Part shown: positions 35,356-46,730 of the stretch, one piece after another
Layout of the letters: every line of letters starts with the position of its first letter
How positions within the stretch are numbered: the stretch's first letter is position 1
NCBI GenBank assembly: GCA_951230915.1
Contig: OX579638.1
Coordinates: forward strand, 2,870,696-2,934,695
From: Antitrichia curtipendula
Lineage: Eukaryota > Streptophyta > Bryopsida > Hypnales > Leucodontaceae
Length of the DNA: 64,000 nucleotides
Direction of reading: 5' to 3'
Translations under genes and position numbers: made by a program
The notes under the pieces: generated by a model
Told to the model about the DNA's origin: nothing
What the model saw: only the letters and a program-made list of their open reading frames with translations
Databases searched by the model: none

Positions 35356-37306
35356 ATGGAGAAGCAAGGATACAAATACCGCTACACGGCTCCAGCCATC
35401 TTCCCCGATCACTTGGAGGATGAAGCGGAGCTCTTTGACAATTGGATGGTAGAAGATAAGAGGAGTGACTTTGAGAGAGTGAGTGTTCTCAATTGCTTGA
35501 GTGAAGAGCATTTGCAGAATTTGCCTTTGCCTTCAAAGAGCAGACAGCTTACAAAGAACCCTACAGCACGAGAGTGGCGATACTTGTTTTACAGACACAT
35601 TGCTGATGTGTTAGGGTTTAGGAAGAGAACTGATTTCCCAGCAGTAGTTAGCAAAGTTTCGCATCGAATTTGGCCTGATCATGGAGATGTCGTCTCCAAT
35701 GTCACAGAAGGATGTGGCCAGAGCTGCGGCAAAGAAAAGATTGGGACTGCGGAGCCCCAAGACCCAATCGAGAGTCAAGCGTCAAGCAAGACATCGCCAG
35801 AATTGTCTGCAGATCAGCAGCGTGGCCGAAATTCAGCTGGGAACGAGCGACAACTTTGTACTGCTGGAGAGTGGGGGGGATCTGCAGCTCCCAATACCAT
35901 CAACGACGGATGTGCTCGGATTCGAGGTGCAATTGGGCGGAAGCGGCAAGCCGATCAAGGCGCAGCAACAAGTCGAGGTGATTACTTTGAAGAAAACGCG
36001 AGGGAAGAGGAAGCAGCCACTAACGCCTCAAATTCCAAGAAGAAGCAAAGCATCGGCGGGGACTGTACTGGAGGTTGGCGAACAACCCGCCATTCCAATG
36101 AATGAGCTTCATGATGGGGCAGAGGGAAGGGGTGGTGGAGGGGGCAGACGTGGTGGGCGTAGTGGCCGTGGTAGGGGTCGAGGAAGGGGTCGAGGACAGT
36201 CGAAGGACAAAGTCAGTTTTAGGGATTCAGTTATAACTCCAGAGTATGCAGTGTCACCGGAGGGGTGGAAAAGACCCCCAATTTTGGTGGATGGCAATCG
36301 GTCACCACGAGTCTTGAGGCCACGACATCAATTAGGGAGCCGTGTTGTTCGAAGTATTTGGGAGGACGATACAGACCAATGTCCTCATGTGTTGGCGATA
36401 GAGGGATCCGCACAGTGGGCAATGAGGCTGGAAGGTTTTGAAGCACATGGAGCTCATCGAATTTTGCCATCAACTGAACATGTAGGCGATACAGGGAGGC
36501 AGAGCGATGATGTTCACACTGATTGTAAAGAGGCAGAGCATTGTGGTTGCAATTTGGCCAAAAAAATTGGGACTGAAGGAGATTCACTAGAATGGTACAC
36601 AAGCTGCAGCAGCCACTCCTCATCCGGAAATGGTGTCATTGGTATGCAAGTGCGAGTACAAAAAGACGTGTTCCAATATAATCCGGTCCCTCATGAAGAC
36701 CATTATGTTATCAGAGAGGTAACTCGGCGATTTAGTCACAAAATCACAGGAGAGCCCACATACATGGTGTATTTTGAAGGCTTCCTTGGACACCAAGCAG
36801 TGTCCGCACATGAATGTCGCCTGGTTGGTGGTGGTCCAGTAGAACCACAGAAGGAGAAAATGACATGTCTAAGCGAAGAAGAATTCTCTGATTTTCCGGT
36901 GCAGCTAGCTCAAGGTACACCCGTCGATATTGGTCTAGGCGAGTTTGAGGTATTCGAAGGTGTTGCAGTTCCTCAGCTTACTCCCAAGAAGAATTGTCTT
37001 CCGACGTTGCTATGTGATTACCCTGGTTACCTTGGATTGGATGACAACAACATCGACGGGTCTTCAGAAGAGGAGTCGCTTCAAGACGAATGGGTTGCAC
37101 GGCACGGTGACTACGTAGGGTCGTCAGATTCAGGTAATTCAGATTGGGTAGTTCCAGAAGACTTTAGTATTTCACCGGAGATGGAGACTATGTTGCCTGA
37201 GTCTTTGTCATTTGCTCATAGATACGGTGACTCTAACTGGCAAGAAACGTCAACTCAGTTAGAAGGGAGTCGGGATAACTTCTCTGGTACACCCCAGGTC
37301 CTTTGA
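35356..37306 (+). pseudogene. N-terminal part of the piggyBac-type protein (two frames)
   Basis: A first frame opens at ATG 35356 (DHLEDEAELFDNWMVEDK...) and a second, shifted by +1, is open from 35648 to 37306, so a frameshift or unrecognised intron lies between. In the second frame a Gly/Arg-rich stretch at 36119-36205 resembles an RGG box or extended AT-hook. At about 36701-36830 (YVIREVTRRF, then YMVYFEGF) there is a segment that resembles a chromodomain in its pattern of hydrophobic and aromatic residues. An acidic Ser-rich tail follows. The frame ends within 30 bases of the start of the catalytic frame, which is offset by -1. I infer one ancestral transposase, but two separate proteins are possible. 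Confidence 0.6.
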
Positions 37307-38769
37307 GACGGAACCTTAGAAGGCCAATGGCTCTTCATGAACCCTTCACATCTTTCTGGCCTGAGACAACCTTTAGAGAGATTTGTAATCAAACTAACTT
37401 GTATGCTAAACAGGCCGCATCAAAACCAATGAAAGGGGGTCTGAATGGGGGAACGAAATGGGTTGATGTTTGTCCTGATGAGTTGAGAGGATTCATGGGG
37501 ATCCTTCTATACATGGGGCTCAAAAAACTGCCTCAGATTAGGTCATATTGGGAAAAAAGGGCTTTGTTTGGCTGTCGTGTAATCAAGTCTATATTGACTC
37601 GCGATAGATTTGAGGCAATTCTACGGTGTATTCACCTTGTAGATAATCAGAAATTGGTTCGGAAGGATAGCCCTGGATATGATAAGTTGGGTAAGGTCAG
37701 ATGGCTCATAGAAGACTTTGTTCGAATTAGCCAATCCCTTTATAATTGTGATTGGTATATAACAGTAGATGAGATCATGATCAAATACAAGGGGCACTTC
37801 TGTGACTTCAGACAGTATATGCCCGGAAAGCCAGTCCAATATGGGATCAAAATTTGGTGTGCAGCTAATTTGCAATCTAGGTATATTTGGAATCTGCAAG
37901 TATATCTAGGTGCAAGAGGAGAGGAAGTAGAGGTCGACCAAGGGGCGCGGGTTGTCTTAGAGCTTACAAAGAACCTTAGTCACCGTGGTCATGTCATAGT
38001 GACTGATAATTTTTTTACTTCACCGAAACTACTAGATACATTGCTCAGTCGCGGATTTTGGGGCACTGGTACTGTAAAAAGGTCGCGTGTAGGCATGCCA
38101 TCGATTCTCAAGTAGTATGCGGTGGATTTTGAACTAACGCGCGGCACTTTGCTAACCAAGATGCATCAGTCAAAGCAGATGGCAGTGATTGTATGGCAGG
38201 ATGCCCAACCTGTCTTTCTCATTAGTACCTCAATGGATCCTGTAGCACCGAACTAGCTTAGTTGTAAGCGGTGGATTGGTAGTAAGCAAGAGGAATTCTA
38301 TACTAGCCCAATACTCCTTGAGTATCAGAAGAACATGAGAGGGGTTGATCTTATAGATCAGCATAGAGTAGAATATTCATCTCAACTTCAAACTAGGAAG
38401 TGGTGGCATAGGCCTTTCATCTTTGTTTTAGATTCTTCAATTGGAAATAGCTATATTCTGTACAAAACTCATGTAGAGGAAGCAGGGTTAGTGAAGCCCC
38501 TCGAGAGAGAGAAATATCAGTACAAGATAGCTTCTTGGTTGTGCGATCATTGGATGAAGCCAGGGCGGACTTGTGGTGAATTCAACATTCAGAACAAAGG
38601 CATTCATTATCCTGTTGGCAAAGGCAAAAAGCAGCGGCAGAAGTGTAAGGTTTGCGGGAAAGTCATGAATCGATATTGTCCAGGCTGTGACGGCGCTTAC
38701 ATGTGTGACGGAGATTGCTTCTACAAAGTCCACACACAAGCTCAATATGCTGCCATGGTACTGAGGTGA
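37279..38769 (+). pseudogene. piggyBac transposase catalytic and C-terminal part, two nonsense codons
   Basis: This frame carries the DDE_Tnp_1_7 domain. It begins with the family ETNLYA-like motif (NQTNLYAKQ), then has the three expected catalytic aspartates: VDE at 37768-37770, TDNFFTS at 38005-38007 and GVDLIDQ at 38347-38349. KPVQYGIKIW and a C-terminal cluster of Cys and His (KCKVCGKV to CFYKVH, 38644-38745) are also typical. The frame is interrupted by TAG at 38113-38115 and 38254-38256, while homology runs on between and after them, so these are nonsense mutations rather than the true end. It is offset by -1 from the upstream frame. With all three Asp present, the active site looks intact on paper, but translation would stop well before the third one. 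Confidence 0.9.
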
Positions 38770-39958
38770 AGGCGGCATTGTGTTTTCTTGTGCAGGCATC
38801 CTCTGAAGCTTCATTGGGTCTGACGTGGAGTTGTTATCCCCACCGTTGAAGTTGAAGTGCAGCGACTTCTCCGACGTATCAGTTGACTGCCCGCTTGACG
38901 GAGAATATAGTCCGGGGTTACTTACGTACCTCACATGGCTTGGTAGGAACTAGATTAGATAGTGCATACAATTCCCAGTTGCATCTCATTCCATTTTGAA
39001 CATTGTTGTTACATTTGCGGTGTTGAACTTTGAACTTTGGAGCAGTGGATTTTTTTCCCGCCTTTGATGGTTTTGTTAGAACAATTTTTTTATACAGTGT
39101 AAGCCGCTTTTGTTCATGGGCAATTCCAAAGCAATGTCCTTTATGTGCACTTTCGAATTTGGAACGAGGGATCCTCCGTCCGAGTATAGATGCATTGTCA
39201 ATTTTTCCGTGTCAACTCTGCGATGAAGCGCAGTCTCGCCTTCACTCTGGTGGGAAAGAAGGCACGTATGCTTGTTGGGTACATATGGCAATGGGGATCT
39301 GCCGGCAGTTGGCCGGGTGAGGAAAGCCACGGCAGCGCTTGACCCGATCGAACTTCGGCTGGAGTCCCCCACTCGAACTTTGCAATCCGCCCTTCCTTGG
39401 ACAATCCAAAACAGTTTTCTATTTGGGCATTATTTTTTCTAAAACTTTGTAGCAATAGATCAATACTAATGGAAGTACTTGAACGGTTGGATCTTGTTCA
39501 GACTCGAATTTCATTTTTCTAAAAATCCTCAGAGTTTCTTGTGATTCTTGTACGATTTGTGGCCTGAAAACCCTCATGACTTTCCCTCGTAGCCTACCAC
39601 ACATGCTAATCATTTTATCCAAAATTCAACGTTCAGGCCCTTCGTCATATTAGATTCTTATAGAATCCATAGTTTCAGTATCAGATTCCACGGCAATTGC
39701 TCATAAACAGCATTTACACAACTCGAACGATGCCTAAACCGCCCACCGTACACTCGAGCAGCACATTTGATGTCACCGATGCACCCTAAATTCCGAACTC
39801 TTGAGCCCCAAATTTTTACAACGCTAACATGAAGCACGCTGTTTTACATCGGTACGGTTCGATTTGGATTTAGATGGGTGATCTTTTCAAACAAAAAAAA
39901 TATTCAAATACCGCTTTCTGGCCGTCGAACCGCCAGGAAAGCAGGCGGCCCTGAAGGG
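38770..39958 (+). other. Non-coding 3' part of the piggyBac element
   Basis: About 1.2 kb separate the transposase frame from the right terminus. Composition stays G/C-richer than the flanks until the terminus. Short ORFs here have no recognisable family. The last 60 bases (CCGCTTTCTGGCCGTCGAAC then CGCCAGGAAAGCAGGCGG) contain small inverted motifs next to the terminal repeat. Confidence 0.5.
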
Positions 39959-39962
39959 TTAA

Positions 39963-40454
39963 TTATAAATTTTAGTTTGCACTGGTGCTCAAACAATTGA
40001 CAAGATAATTTTTGTTCTTGTATAGGTTATAGCATTGACACAGTTGAGAACTACAAAAATGCATACATTGAAAATACCTGAACATCTATAATGCAATCAG
40101 GCGCTAGAGAATCAAAAGAAGCCTTGAACCCTCCATTTCTAAATATGCAGTGTAATCCAAGGCTAAAATCTTCATCTATATTTGTTTTTTTAACAAATCC
40201 AACTGTATGATTCCTAATTAACTTGTTAGAGTATACCCTCCTAAAATTTTGGATTAAGAAACCTTATCAATTGAAAGATCATGATGCTTGGATTTCAAAA
40301 AGAAGTCTTTTCAACTCTTCCTAGATGGTTAGATTTCATCTTTTGAATTTTTAATCCAAAATTGTTCATATCCTATAGCTTGCAACTTTCCATAATATGT
40401 TGAAGAAATTAGTTGGAAATACATATAAAACATTTCAACAAAAAAAGTTTCATA
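39963..40454. other. AT-rich spacer
   Basis: No gene is seen between the piggyBac end and the recognisable part of MITE copy B8. Confidence 0.5.
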
Positions 40455-41973
40455 TTATTATTTAAAAAATAGTAAGTAGAAAAAAAAATGATTTAAAATA
40501 CTAAATTATTAAGAATTTAGTTAAGGAATTGAAAAATGCCAATCCCAATAGTTGTAATGTTGAAATAAACTCTACATCCTAAGATTTTATTTTATTTTCA
40601 AAAATATTGAAAATTGAGCTCAGTAAAGGACTTCAAAGTTTATTTTAGAGCTCGTTTTAGAGTAGAAATTCCATAACTACCTACAAACTAAAACTCCTCA
40701 TAACTTTCATCTCATTAATAGCTCATTAATTGAAATGGAATGATTCAAAGCTTTCCACATACATATGAATCTAAAAAATTGATTTCAAATTTTTATTTCT
40801 AAAAGATAAATTATTTTAGTAGCACAAATTGATTGGGCTTAAAAAAAAACTACATATTATACAATGACTTTTTAACAATATAGTAAAAAGAAATGAAAAC
40901 TATAAACCCTTAAAGCTACTCCTCAACCACATGTTGTATGAAAATTTCAAAGAAAAAAATGAAAATTTCATTTATAAATGGATGACAAAATGCTATGTTG
41001 CGAAAAAATGCTACTTGGTTCTTTAACCCCTAAAGGACCAAACACCGTTTTTGAAAACATAGCGATTTTGGCCAGCTCACTACAAACGGAATTTTTATTC
41101 TTTTTCTTTGAAATTTTTACGTAAGATGTGCCCAAGGAGTAGCTTTAAGGTCCAACAATTTTCATAACTTTTGACTACTTGGTTAAAAAGTTATTGAATG
41201 ATATGTCATTTTCATTATTCGGCGGGCAGCTTGGGCAGCTCAAAAAACTTTTTTTAAAATCACTTTTTAAAAAAATAAAAATTTGAAATTGGTTCTTTTG
41301 ATTTATATATACATGGAAAGCTTTTGATTACTCCATTTCAATTAATGAGTCAAAAGTTATGAGGATTCTTAGTTTGAAGGTAGTTATGGAATCTATACTC
41401 TAAAATAAACTTTGAAGTCCTTTATTTAACTCAATTTCCATTATATTTGAAAAAACAAACAAACATTGGGTGTATATTGTTTATCACAACATTACAACCA
41501 TTGGGATTGACATTTTTCAATTCCATATCTAAATTCTTAACAATTTAGTGATTTGAATCATTCTCTACCTCTTTCTACTTACTATTTTTTTCCTATATGT
41601 TTTACAATTCCAAATGATCTGAAAATTTTCAAGAATGTAGGCAACTTGCCTTGAAGAATGAATCTAAAGAGTAACTACCATTGTGGACATTTTTTCATAC
41701 AAATGTGACCTTGTGAAGTGCAGCTGCCCGGATTTTTGCAGGGACAAGAAAAGGATATTTGTCAATTCAAACGCTATTATCTTGCAATCGACAAGGTGGA
41801 AATTTCTGAATTTTTTTCCACAACTTCTTGAACTAGTGTATTACAAGATCCCACGGTTACATTTTCCCCAAAATGTTTTTTTTCAAAATTTGGTACTTGT
41901 ACTAGAAAGGGCAGTTTTGGAGCGATTTTGATGAAAACATAGTCTCTGACCTTTACGGGTTAAGGGTTTAAAT
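40455..41973 (+). mobile_element. TTAA-type MITE, copy B8, left-truncated and split by B7
   Basis: The right half of the family consensus is recognisable from AATAGTAAGTAGAAA near 40467 to GGTTCT at 41022. Copy B7 then begins at a TTAA, and B8 resumes after it with GGGTTTAA at 41964. Joined, the junction reads CTTTAAGGGTTTAA, a mutated version of the family end CTTTAGGGGTTAA, so B7 used a TTAA that arose by mutation within the B8 terminus. Confidence 0.7.
41023..41963 (-). mobile_element. TTAA-type MITE, copy B7, nested in B8
   Basis: TTAACCCCTAAAGGACC opens and CCTTTACGGGTTAA closes a 941-bp copy in minus orientation. Internal text is complete (GCGGGCAGCTTGGGCAGC near 41221, GCAGCTGCCCGG near 41719). 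Its position inside B8 shows more than one round of activity. Confidence 0.88.
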
Positions 41974-42599
41974 GAATGCCAAAAATAGTACAAGTGTCTA
42001 TACATTCATCTCACCCAATTACTTCTTCCATATCTTCATCAACTTTGAAATCTTTAGGTGTCAAGGATTATTTATTTATTTAAAGTATATATTTGAATTT
42101 TATTTTATTTTTCAATAATACAAATTTATCATTATACTAGTATTACAATAGAATTATTCTAATAGTGATGAAATGTCATTATCTGTTTTATCTCTAGTTT
42201 ACTTCTAATTCTATAAATCTTGCATTTTTATTTTTATCTAAGTAGCATATTTTTTGAATTACAACATGCTTTTTTACTTGTAATCTAATTATATGGAGTT
42301 GTCTTTTGGAAGTTGGGATTTAGCATTAAAAAAATTTCAAGCCTCAAAAGAGACTGCGAGTTTTGGATGGCAGTGGTGCAATTAGAGAAATAATAATGAT
42401 ATTTTATATTTTATTTTTGGAAATTCGACATGGCACTACTAGTGTCAGCACCACGTCAATATGACTACTTAAAAAAAATCAAAAATTTTCTTTTTACTAA
42501 TTTTTTTTTTTTCTGTATTTGCACCACAAGGGGGCTGAAAATGAACAATTTGCGGCCCTTTGCAGGGGTCATATTTTATCTAATGACCAGTCCTACACT
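41974..42599. other. AT-rich spacer
   Basis: No gene or defined repeat is recognised. Confidence 0.45.
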
Positions 42600-43660
42600 A
42601 TAAAAAGATAGAATTAAAAGTTTTTTCACACTACTTGAAGTGCAATAAATTCAATAGAAACAATTTCTCATAACAAATTTGACTTCAAATTTTATTAGAT
42701 TTTGAAGTGTAATACGAAACATGAAGAAATTAATAAAGAAATTTTTTTGGCTTGCAAAATTAGAAAGCTTTCATTATAAATCCTAAAGTCCCAAGGCCTT
42801 TTTGTCGACAAAAAGCACTTAGAACTTTCATTGCACCGGACTAATATAAGAATGTATGGAAGAAATTTTAGAAACTTGACTTCATGGATGACAAGATACT
42901 TGCATTGAAAATGAAGAAAATAATATATTTTTTTGCACCTTGCATAATTGGAATATACGACTTTGAATCTTCTTAGTTTAAATTTTTTGTAGTAACTGTT
43001 TTGAGTCAATCTTTTTTATGTTGGACAATTGTGTTGAAAGTTTAGGAATTTTTTTTTTAAAAGTCTTTCGAATTTTATTCCCTAAAAGATTTTAAAGTAG
43101 AAGTAGGTACGAGCTTGAAGGAAATACTATATTGTACATAATTAGCTCTAAGATGGAATTAAAACACAATAATTCCAATGGAGAAATTATTCTAACAAGC
43201 AAACTAAATCATGTGGAATTTTTGTTTTTAAAAAAATGTGAAAATTAAGTTTAAAAATGAATCCTCTAAGTTAGTTTTTCAAGAAGATGCTCTGACTACC
43301 AAAAAATAAAGACTTTCTATAATTTTCTAATCACTAATTCAAATAGAATAAATTAAATCTTTCCATGTAGATTCAAACATTTTCTATATGAAATAAAATT
43401 TAGAAAAAATTATTTTGAGTTTTTCTGATTTTTTTTGTGCTACTTATATTTGAGCTCTACTTTGGACTTATTGTGACATAACTTTTGCTCTTTGAATACC
43501 AATTTAAAATAAAATTATATTTCCAAAAAGTGAATGTATTTTTCTATATTTATCAAAATTTCAAAAAACTTCAAGAAAAGTGAGACTATAAGAATCTATC
43601 CAAAATCTATTTTTACCTTGTAAAGACAACAAGACTTTAGAGATTAAGATTTTTAGAGAT
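42600..43660 (+). mobile_element. Diverged TTAA-type MITE (subfamily F), copy 3
   Basis: From about 42840 the text follows 31897-32602 with substantial drift: AAGTAGAAGTAGGTACGAGC, AGCTCTAAGATGGAATTAAA, AAGAAGATGCTCTGAC and TAAAGACAACAAGACTTTAG occur in order. The ends are too eroded to place exactly. Confidence 0.5.
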
Positions 43661-44489
43661 TAAGATAGTCTCAGTTGAATGTTAAAGATCATTTTCAAAA
43701 TTACTTTAATTAACCTCTAAAGCAGTAGATTCATTGCAAAATAGTCAAATATCATGCCTTAGCAAAAATTTCCCTCTAAATTATATTCAAATATTGATTT
43801 ATTTTTTCAATTACTTAATACTATTATTTATCAATCATTTTGAAAATTTTCACTTTGTTTCATGAAAAATTGTCATGGTTATAATTCTTATGACTAAAAG
43901 AGGAAATAAATTTGTAAATATAGCAAAAATAGTCCAATTAATTTGAAATTATTTTCAGAGGTACAAATAGCAATGGAGATTAGTATGAAAAATTCTCAAT
44001 TAGTTGTTTTATTTTTTACACCCAAAACACCCCTGAGTCTTATATTGACAATCAACTAATTTTTTGTATTTGGGAAGAAAAATGAACATTGGACAAAAGT
44101 TAACAAAATGAATAAAAATAAAGAGAAAAAAATTACGGTTTTGATTATCAAACTCAAATCTATTAATTCAAAGTTCTTATTTAAAAAAAAGAAAAATAGA
44201 AGAAAAAAATCTCAAATTTTTTAGGACATTAGTTAATGAAACTAGAGTAGTATTGACAAAATTCTATTATAAGAATATTTTATATAATTGAATATTGTAC
44301 ATCTATATCAACTTTCATAAATAATAAAACAAAATTTGAAGCATGTACAAAATATTATATAAATTTGTAAACCAATATTTAAAAAACAAAGAAAATTTTA
44401 TTTGAAGGTCTTTAATTCATTTTGAAATCTAAAATGCTATAATTAGAATTTTTTGCTATTATCAATTTTAAAAAAAGATGTCAAATAAT
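43661..44489. other. AT-rich spacer
   Basis: No gene or repeat with defined ends is seen. Confidence 0.45.
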
Positions 44490-44493
44490 TTGA

Positions 44494-45053
44494 CCCCTAA
44501 AACCTTGAGGTATGATTTAAGTCCATTTCTTACATTTAGATAGGCCTTTTTTAGTGTAATATTTGTTGTTTTTTGTAAATTTTTTATTTGAAAGCCTTTC
44601 AAACCTAGACAATTTTCAAACAATTCAAGTTGTAATTATAAATTTATGCCTTAGAAGGATAATTTTTTTAGAGTATGGGAAGTTCATACAATTATGAAAG
44701 ATAGGTCCAATTAGTTTGAAATTTTTTATACATTCTTTCAACAAGCTTGATAACATATTTTCAAAAGTTGAAAGGCATTGAATACATGATTTAGATTTAG
44801 AAGCCTTTGAAATTGATCTTTTAAAGTTTTGAACATTGGCCAAAGGAAGAAAACTTATTTCAAAGGCTTTTAAGTCAAAATCATGTGCCTATATGCTTTT
44901 CAACTTTTGAAAATACATTATCAAGCTTGTTGAGACAATGTATCAAAAATTTCAGACCAATTGGATCTATCTACCATCAATCATGTACTTCGTCAAGAAA
45001 GGCTTGCCCTAAAGCAAAAAATGGCTTGGAATCATGCCTCAAGGTTTTAGGAA
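44494..45053. mobile_element. Foldback MITE J with CCCCTAAAACC ends
   Basis: CCCCTAAAACCTTGAGG at the left is inverted at the right as CCTCAAGGTTTTAGGAA, bounded by TTGA (44490-44493) and TTAA (45054-45057). Inside, long arms pair, for example CAACAAGCTTGATAACAT near 44750 with AATACATTATCAAGCTTG near 44920. The element is almost entirely palindromic over 560 bases, with a loop of roughly 90 bases. Confidence 0.7.
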
Positions 45054-45057
45054 TTAA

Positions 45058-45775
45058 ACCATTTCAATACATATGCGTTGAAACTAACTTAGGATAGCGG
45101 TAATATACTTTGTCTTTTAGAAGATAATTCTAACCTTTGTATTCTTAAAGTATACTGTAATTGATTTTAATTCTTAAAGGATACTGTAAAAGATAAAAGG
45201 CTTTAATTCTTACAAAGGAAGAAGCTTTGGAAATTTGTAATTTTTTTAGAATGTACAATTTAGAATAGTAATTTAATAATTGAATTTATAGTCAAACACT
45301 ATCCCAGTATCCTTGTAAAGTGCAATTCAAAAAAATGATTTATTAATGACATTAAATATAAAATTGCTCACAATATTGTATTAATCATATTTGTGCAATC
45401 AGTTCAACCATTTATTTAACTAATACTTATTAATAAAATTCAAAACACAAAGTAGCAAATGAAATTGGAAGTCATGGTTTTTATTAGGATTTTAATACTA
45501 TTTAATAATTAAAGTTAATAGGTAATTTTAAGGTTGATTTTTGAAGTAGAAAAGGTGACTTTGAAGTAATGTTTGCATTAGTCTTTGGACTACAAAATGT
45601 TTTTAAAAAAAAAATTTATACCATACTAGTGTAAAACAATAAATATAAATATTTAGAAAACATTCAGATGGATGAAAAAATCTTGTTATACTCAATAAGT
45701 AAGTAAGAATCAGTCATTATTCAAATGTAGATGTTAGTTTGGTTAAAAATCAAAATTAAATAATGAAATATACCA
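45058..45775. other. AT-rich spacer
   Basis: Two near copies of TTAATTCTTAAAG or TATTCTTAAAGTATACTGTA occur around 45140-45190. No gene is seen. Confidence 0.4.
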
Positions 45776-45779
45776 ATAA

Positions 45780-46018
45780 ATGCCACATTTAACTATTTCT
45801 GGACTTTCAAAGGGTCCAGAATTAATAATAGAAAAAAAAATGGTCATTTGGAAATAATGCAAAACATCAAGAGATCTATGTAGAACATTGGGAGATCATT
45901 ACAAAACATCTGAAGATCTATACAAACATCTGGAGATCTCCAGATGTTATTATCTGGAGATTTTTTAATGTTTTGTCCAGAATTCTTGTACAAGTCCAAA
46001 AGTAGTTAAATGTAGCAT
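45780..46018 (+). mobile_element. 239-bp MITE G, copy 1, with ATAA duplication
   Basis: ATGCCACATTTAACTA at the left is inverted at the right as TAGTTAAATGTAGCAT. ATAA stands immediately outside both ends (45776-45779 and 46019-46022). The centre holds a short palindrome ATCTGGAGATCTCCAGAT. It is nearly identical to the inverted copy at 48377-48615 (one mismatch seen). No coding capacity. Confidence 0.85.
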
Positions 46019-46157
46019 ATAAGTTTAAGCAATGGTACTCTACATTTTTGAATGATAAAAGCATAGGAAGGAAATTAATATAATAAACTATCAACTTAAA
46101 TGTAGATTTCTGTCCTATTTTGGATAATCAATGATGAAAATAAAGTGCAAAAAAATA

Positions 46158-46728
46158 CTCCCTCCATCCCATAATGATCTTTCTATTAGCCTTAATTTTT
46201 TGTCCCAAAATGATCTTCATGTTGCACTTTGTAATGTTGGAATAGATCAAATTTGGCTTTTGATTGCTTTTGGGGATTAGCAAAACAACCTTGAGTAGTA
46301 GCTCCCCCTCCATCTATGCAATCATCAGTTGCAAGACAAATGAAATGATTGGAGGGATCAGTTAACATTGTTCATTCTTACTTTTTGCATCTCTTTGAAT
46401 GAGTATTTCCCAATCGAAGGAGATGAAGCTATGGGAGGCAAAATAGAGGTCCAAACATTGTCTTAGGCACATACTAGATGCCCACAAAATAAAAACCTCA
46501 CACTCAACAACTAAATGTCCACTGGTGCTCTTTAAAAATGCTCCAAAAATTTCACTTTTCAATATCTAAAAACTACATTTTGAAAAGGGCTTTGAAGCTC
46601 AAAGTTTCTTGGGCACTGAGAGTGCATTGAACCCTATTTACAGTGCAAAACACATCTTTAAAATGTTATTTTTAGCCTTAACCCGGAACATTTTGTCCAA
46701 CAAGAAGATCATTTTGGGATGGAGGTAG
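46158..46728. mobile_element. Stowaway-like (Tc1/mariner type) MITE
   Basis: CTCCCTCCATCCCATAATGA at the left and, inverted, CTACCTCCATCCCAAAATGA at the right are the classic Stowaway-style ends, flanked by TA at 46156-46157 and 46729-46730. The 571-bp interior has no transposase. An internal near-repeat of the terminus (TTGTCCCAAAATGATCTTC) occurs at about 46200. Confidence 0.85.
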
Positions 46729-46730
46729 TA

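Larger units (their letters stand above)
34618..39958 (+). mobile_element. Full-length piggyBac-superfamily transposon
   Basis: Left end CCCCTCAGGGCCGGAGCAGG and right end, inverted, CCCTTCAGGGCCGCCTGC agree at 12 of the first 13 bases. TTAA stands on both sides (34614-34617 and 39959-39962), the hallmark target of piggyBac. The interior is markedly richer in G/C than its surroundings and encodes a DDE_Tnp_1_7-type transposase with a C-terminal Cys/His cluster, in three frames with two stops. Element length is 5.34 kb. piggyBac elements are common in animals and rarely reported in land plants. It is probably immobile by itself because of the broken gene, but both ends are intact. Confidence 0.9.

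Noticed and set aside
39030..39622. Small ORFs in the piggyBac 3' part
   Set aside because: No family resemblance, overlapping frames on both strands, and location in the element's non-coding tail.
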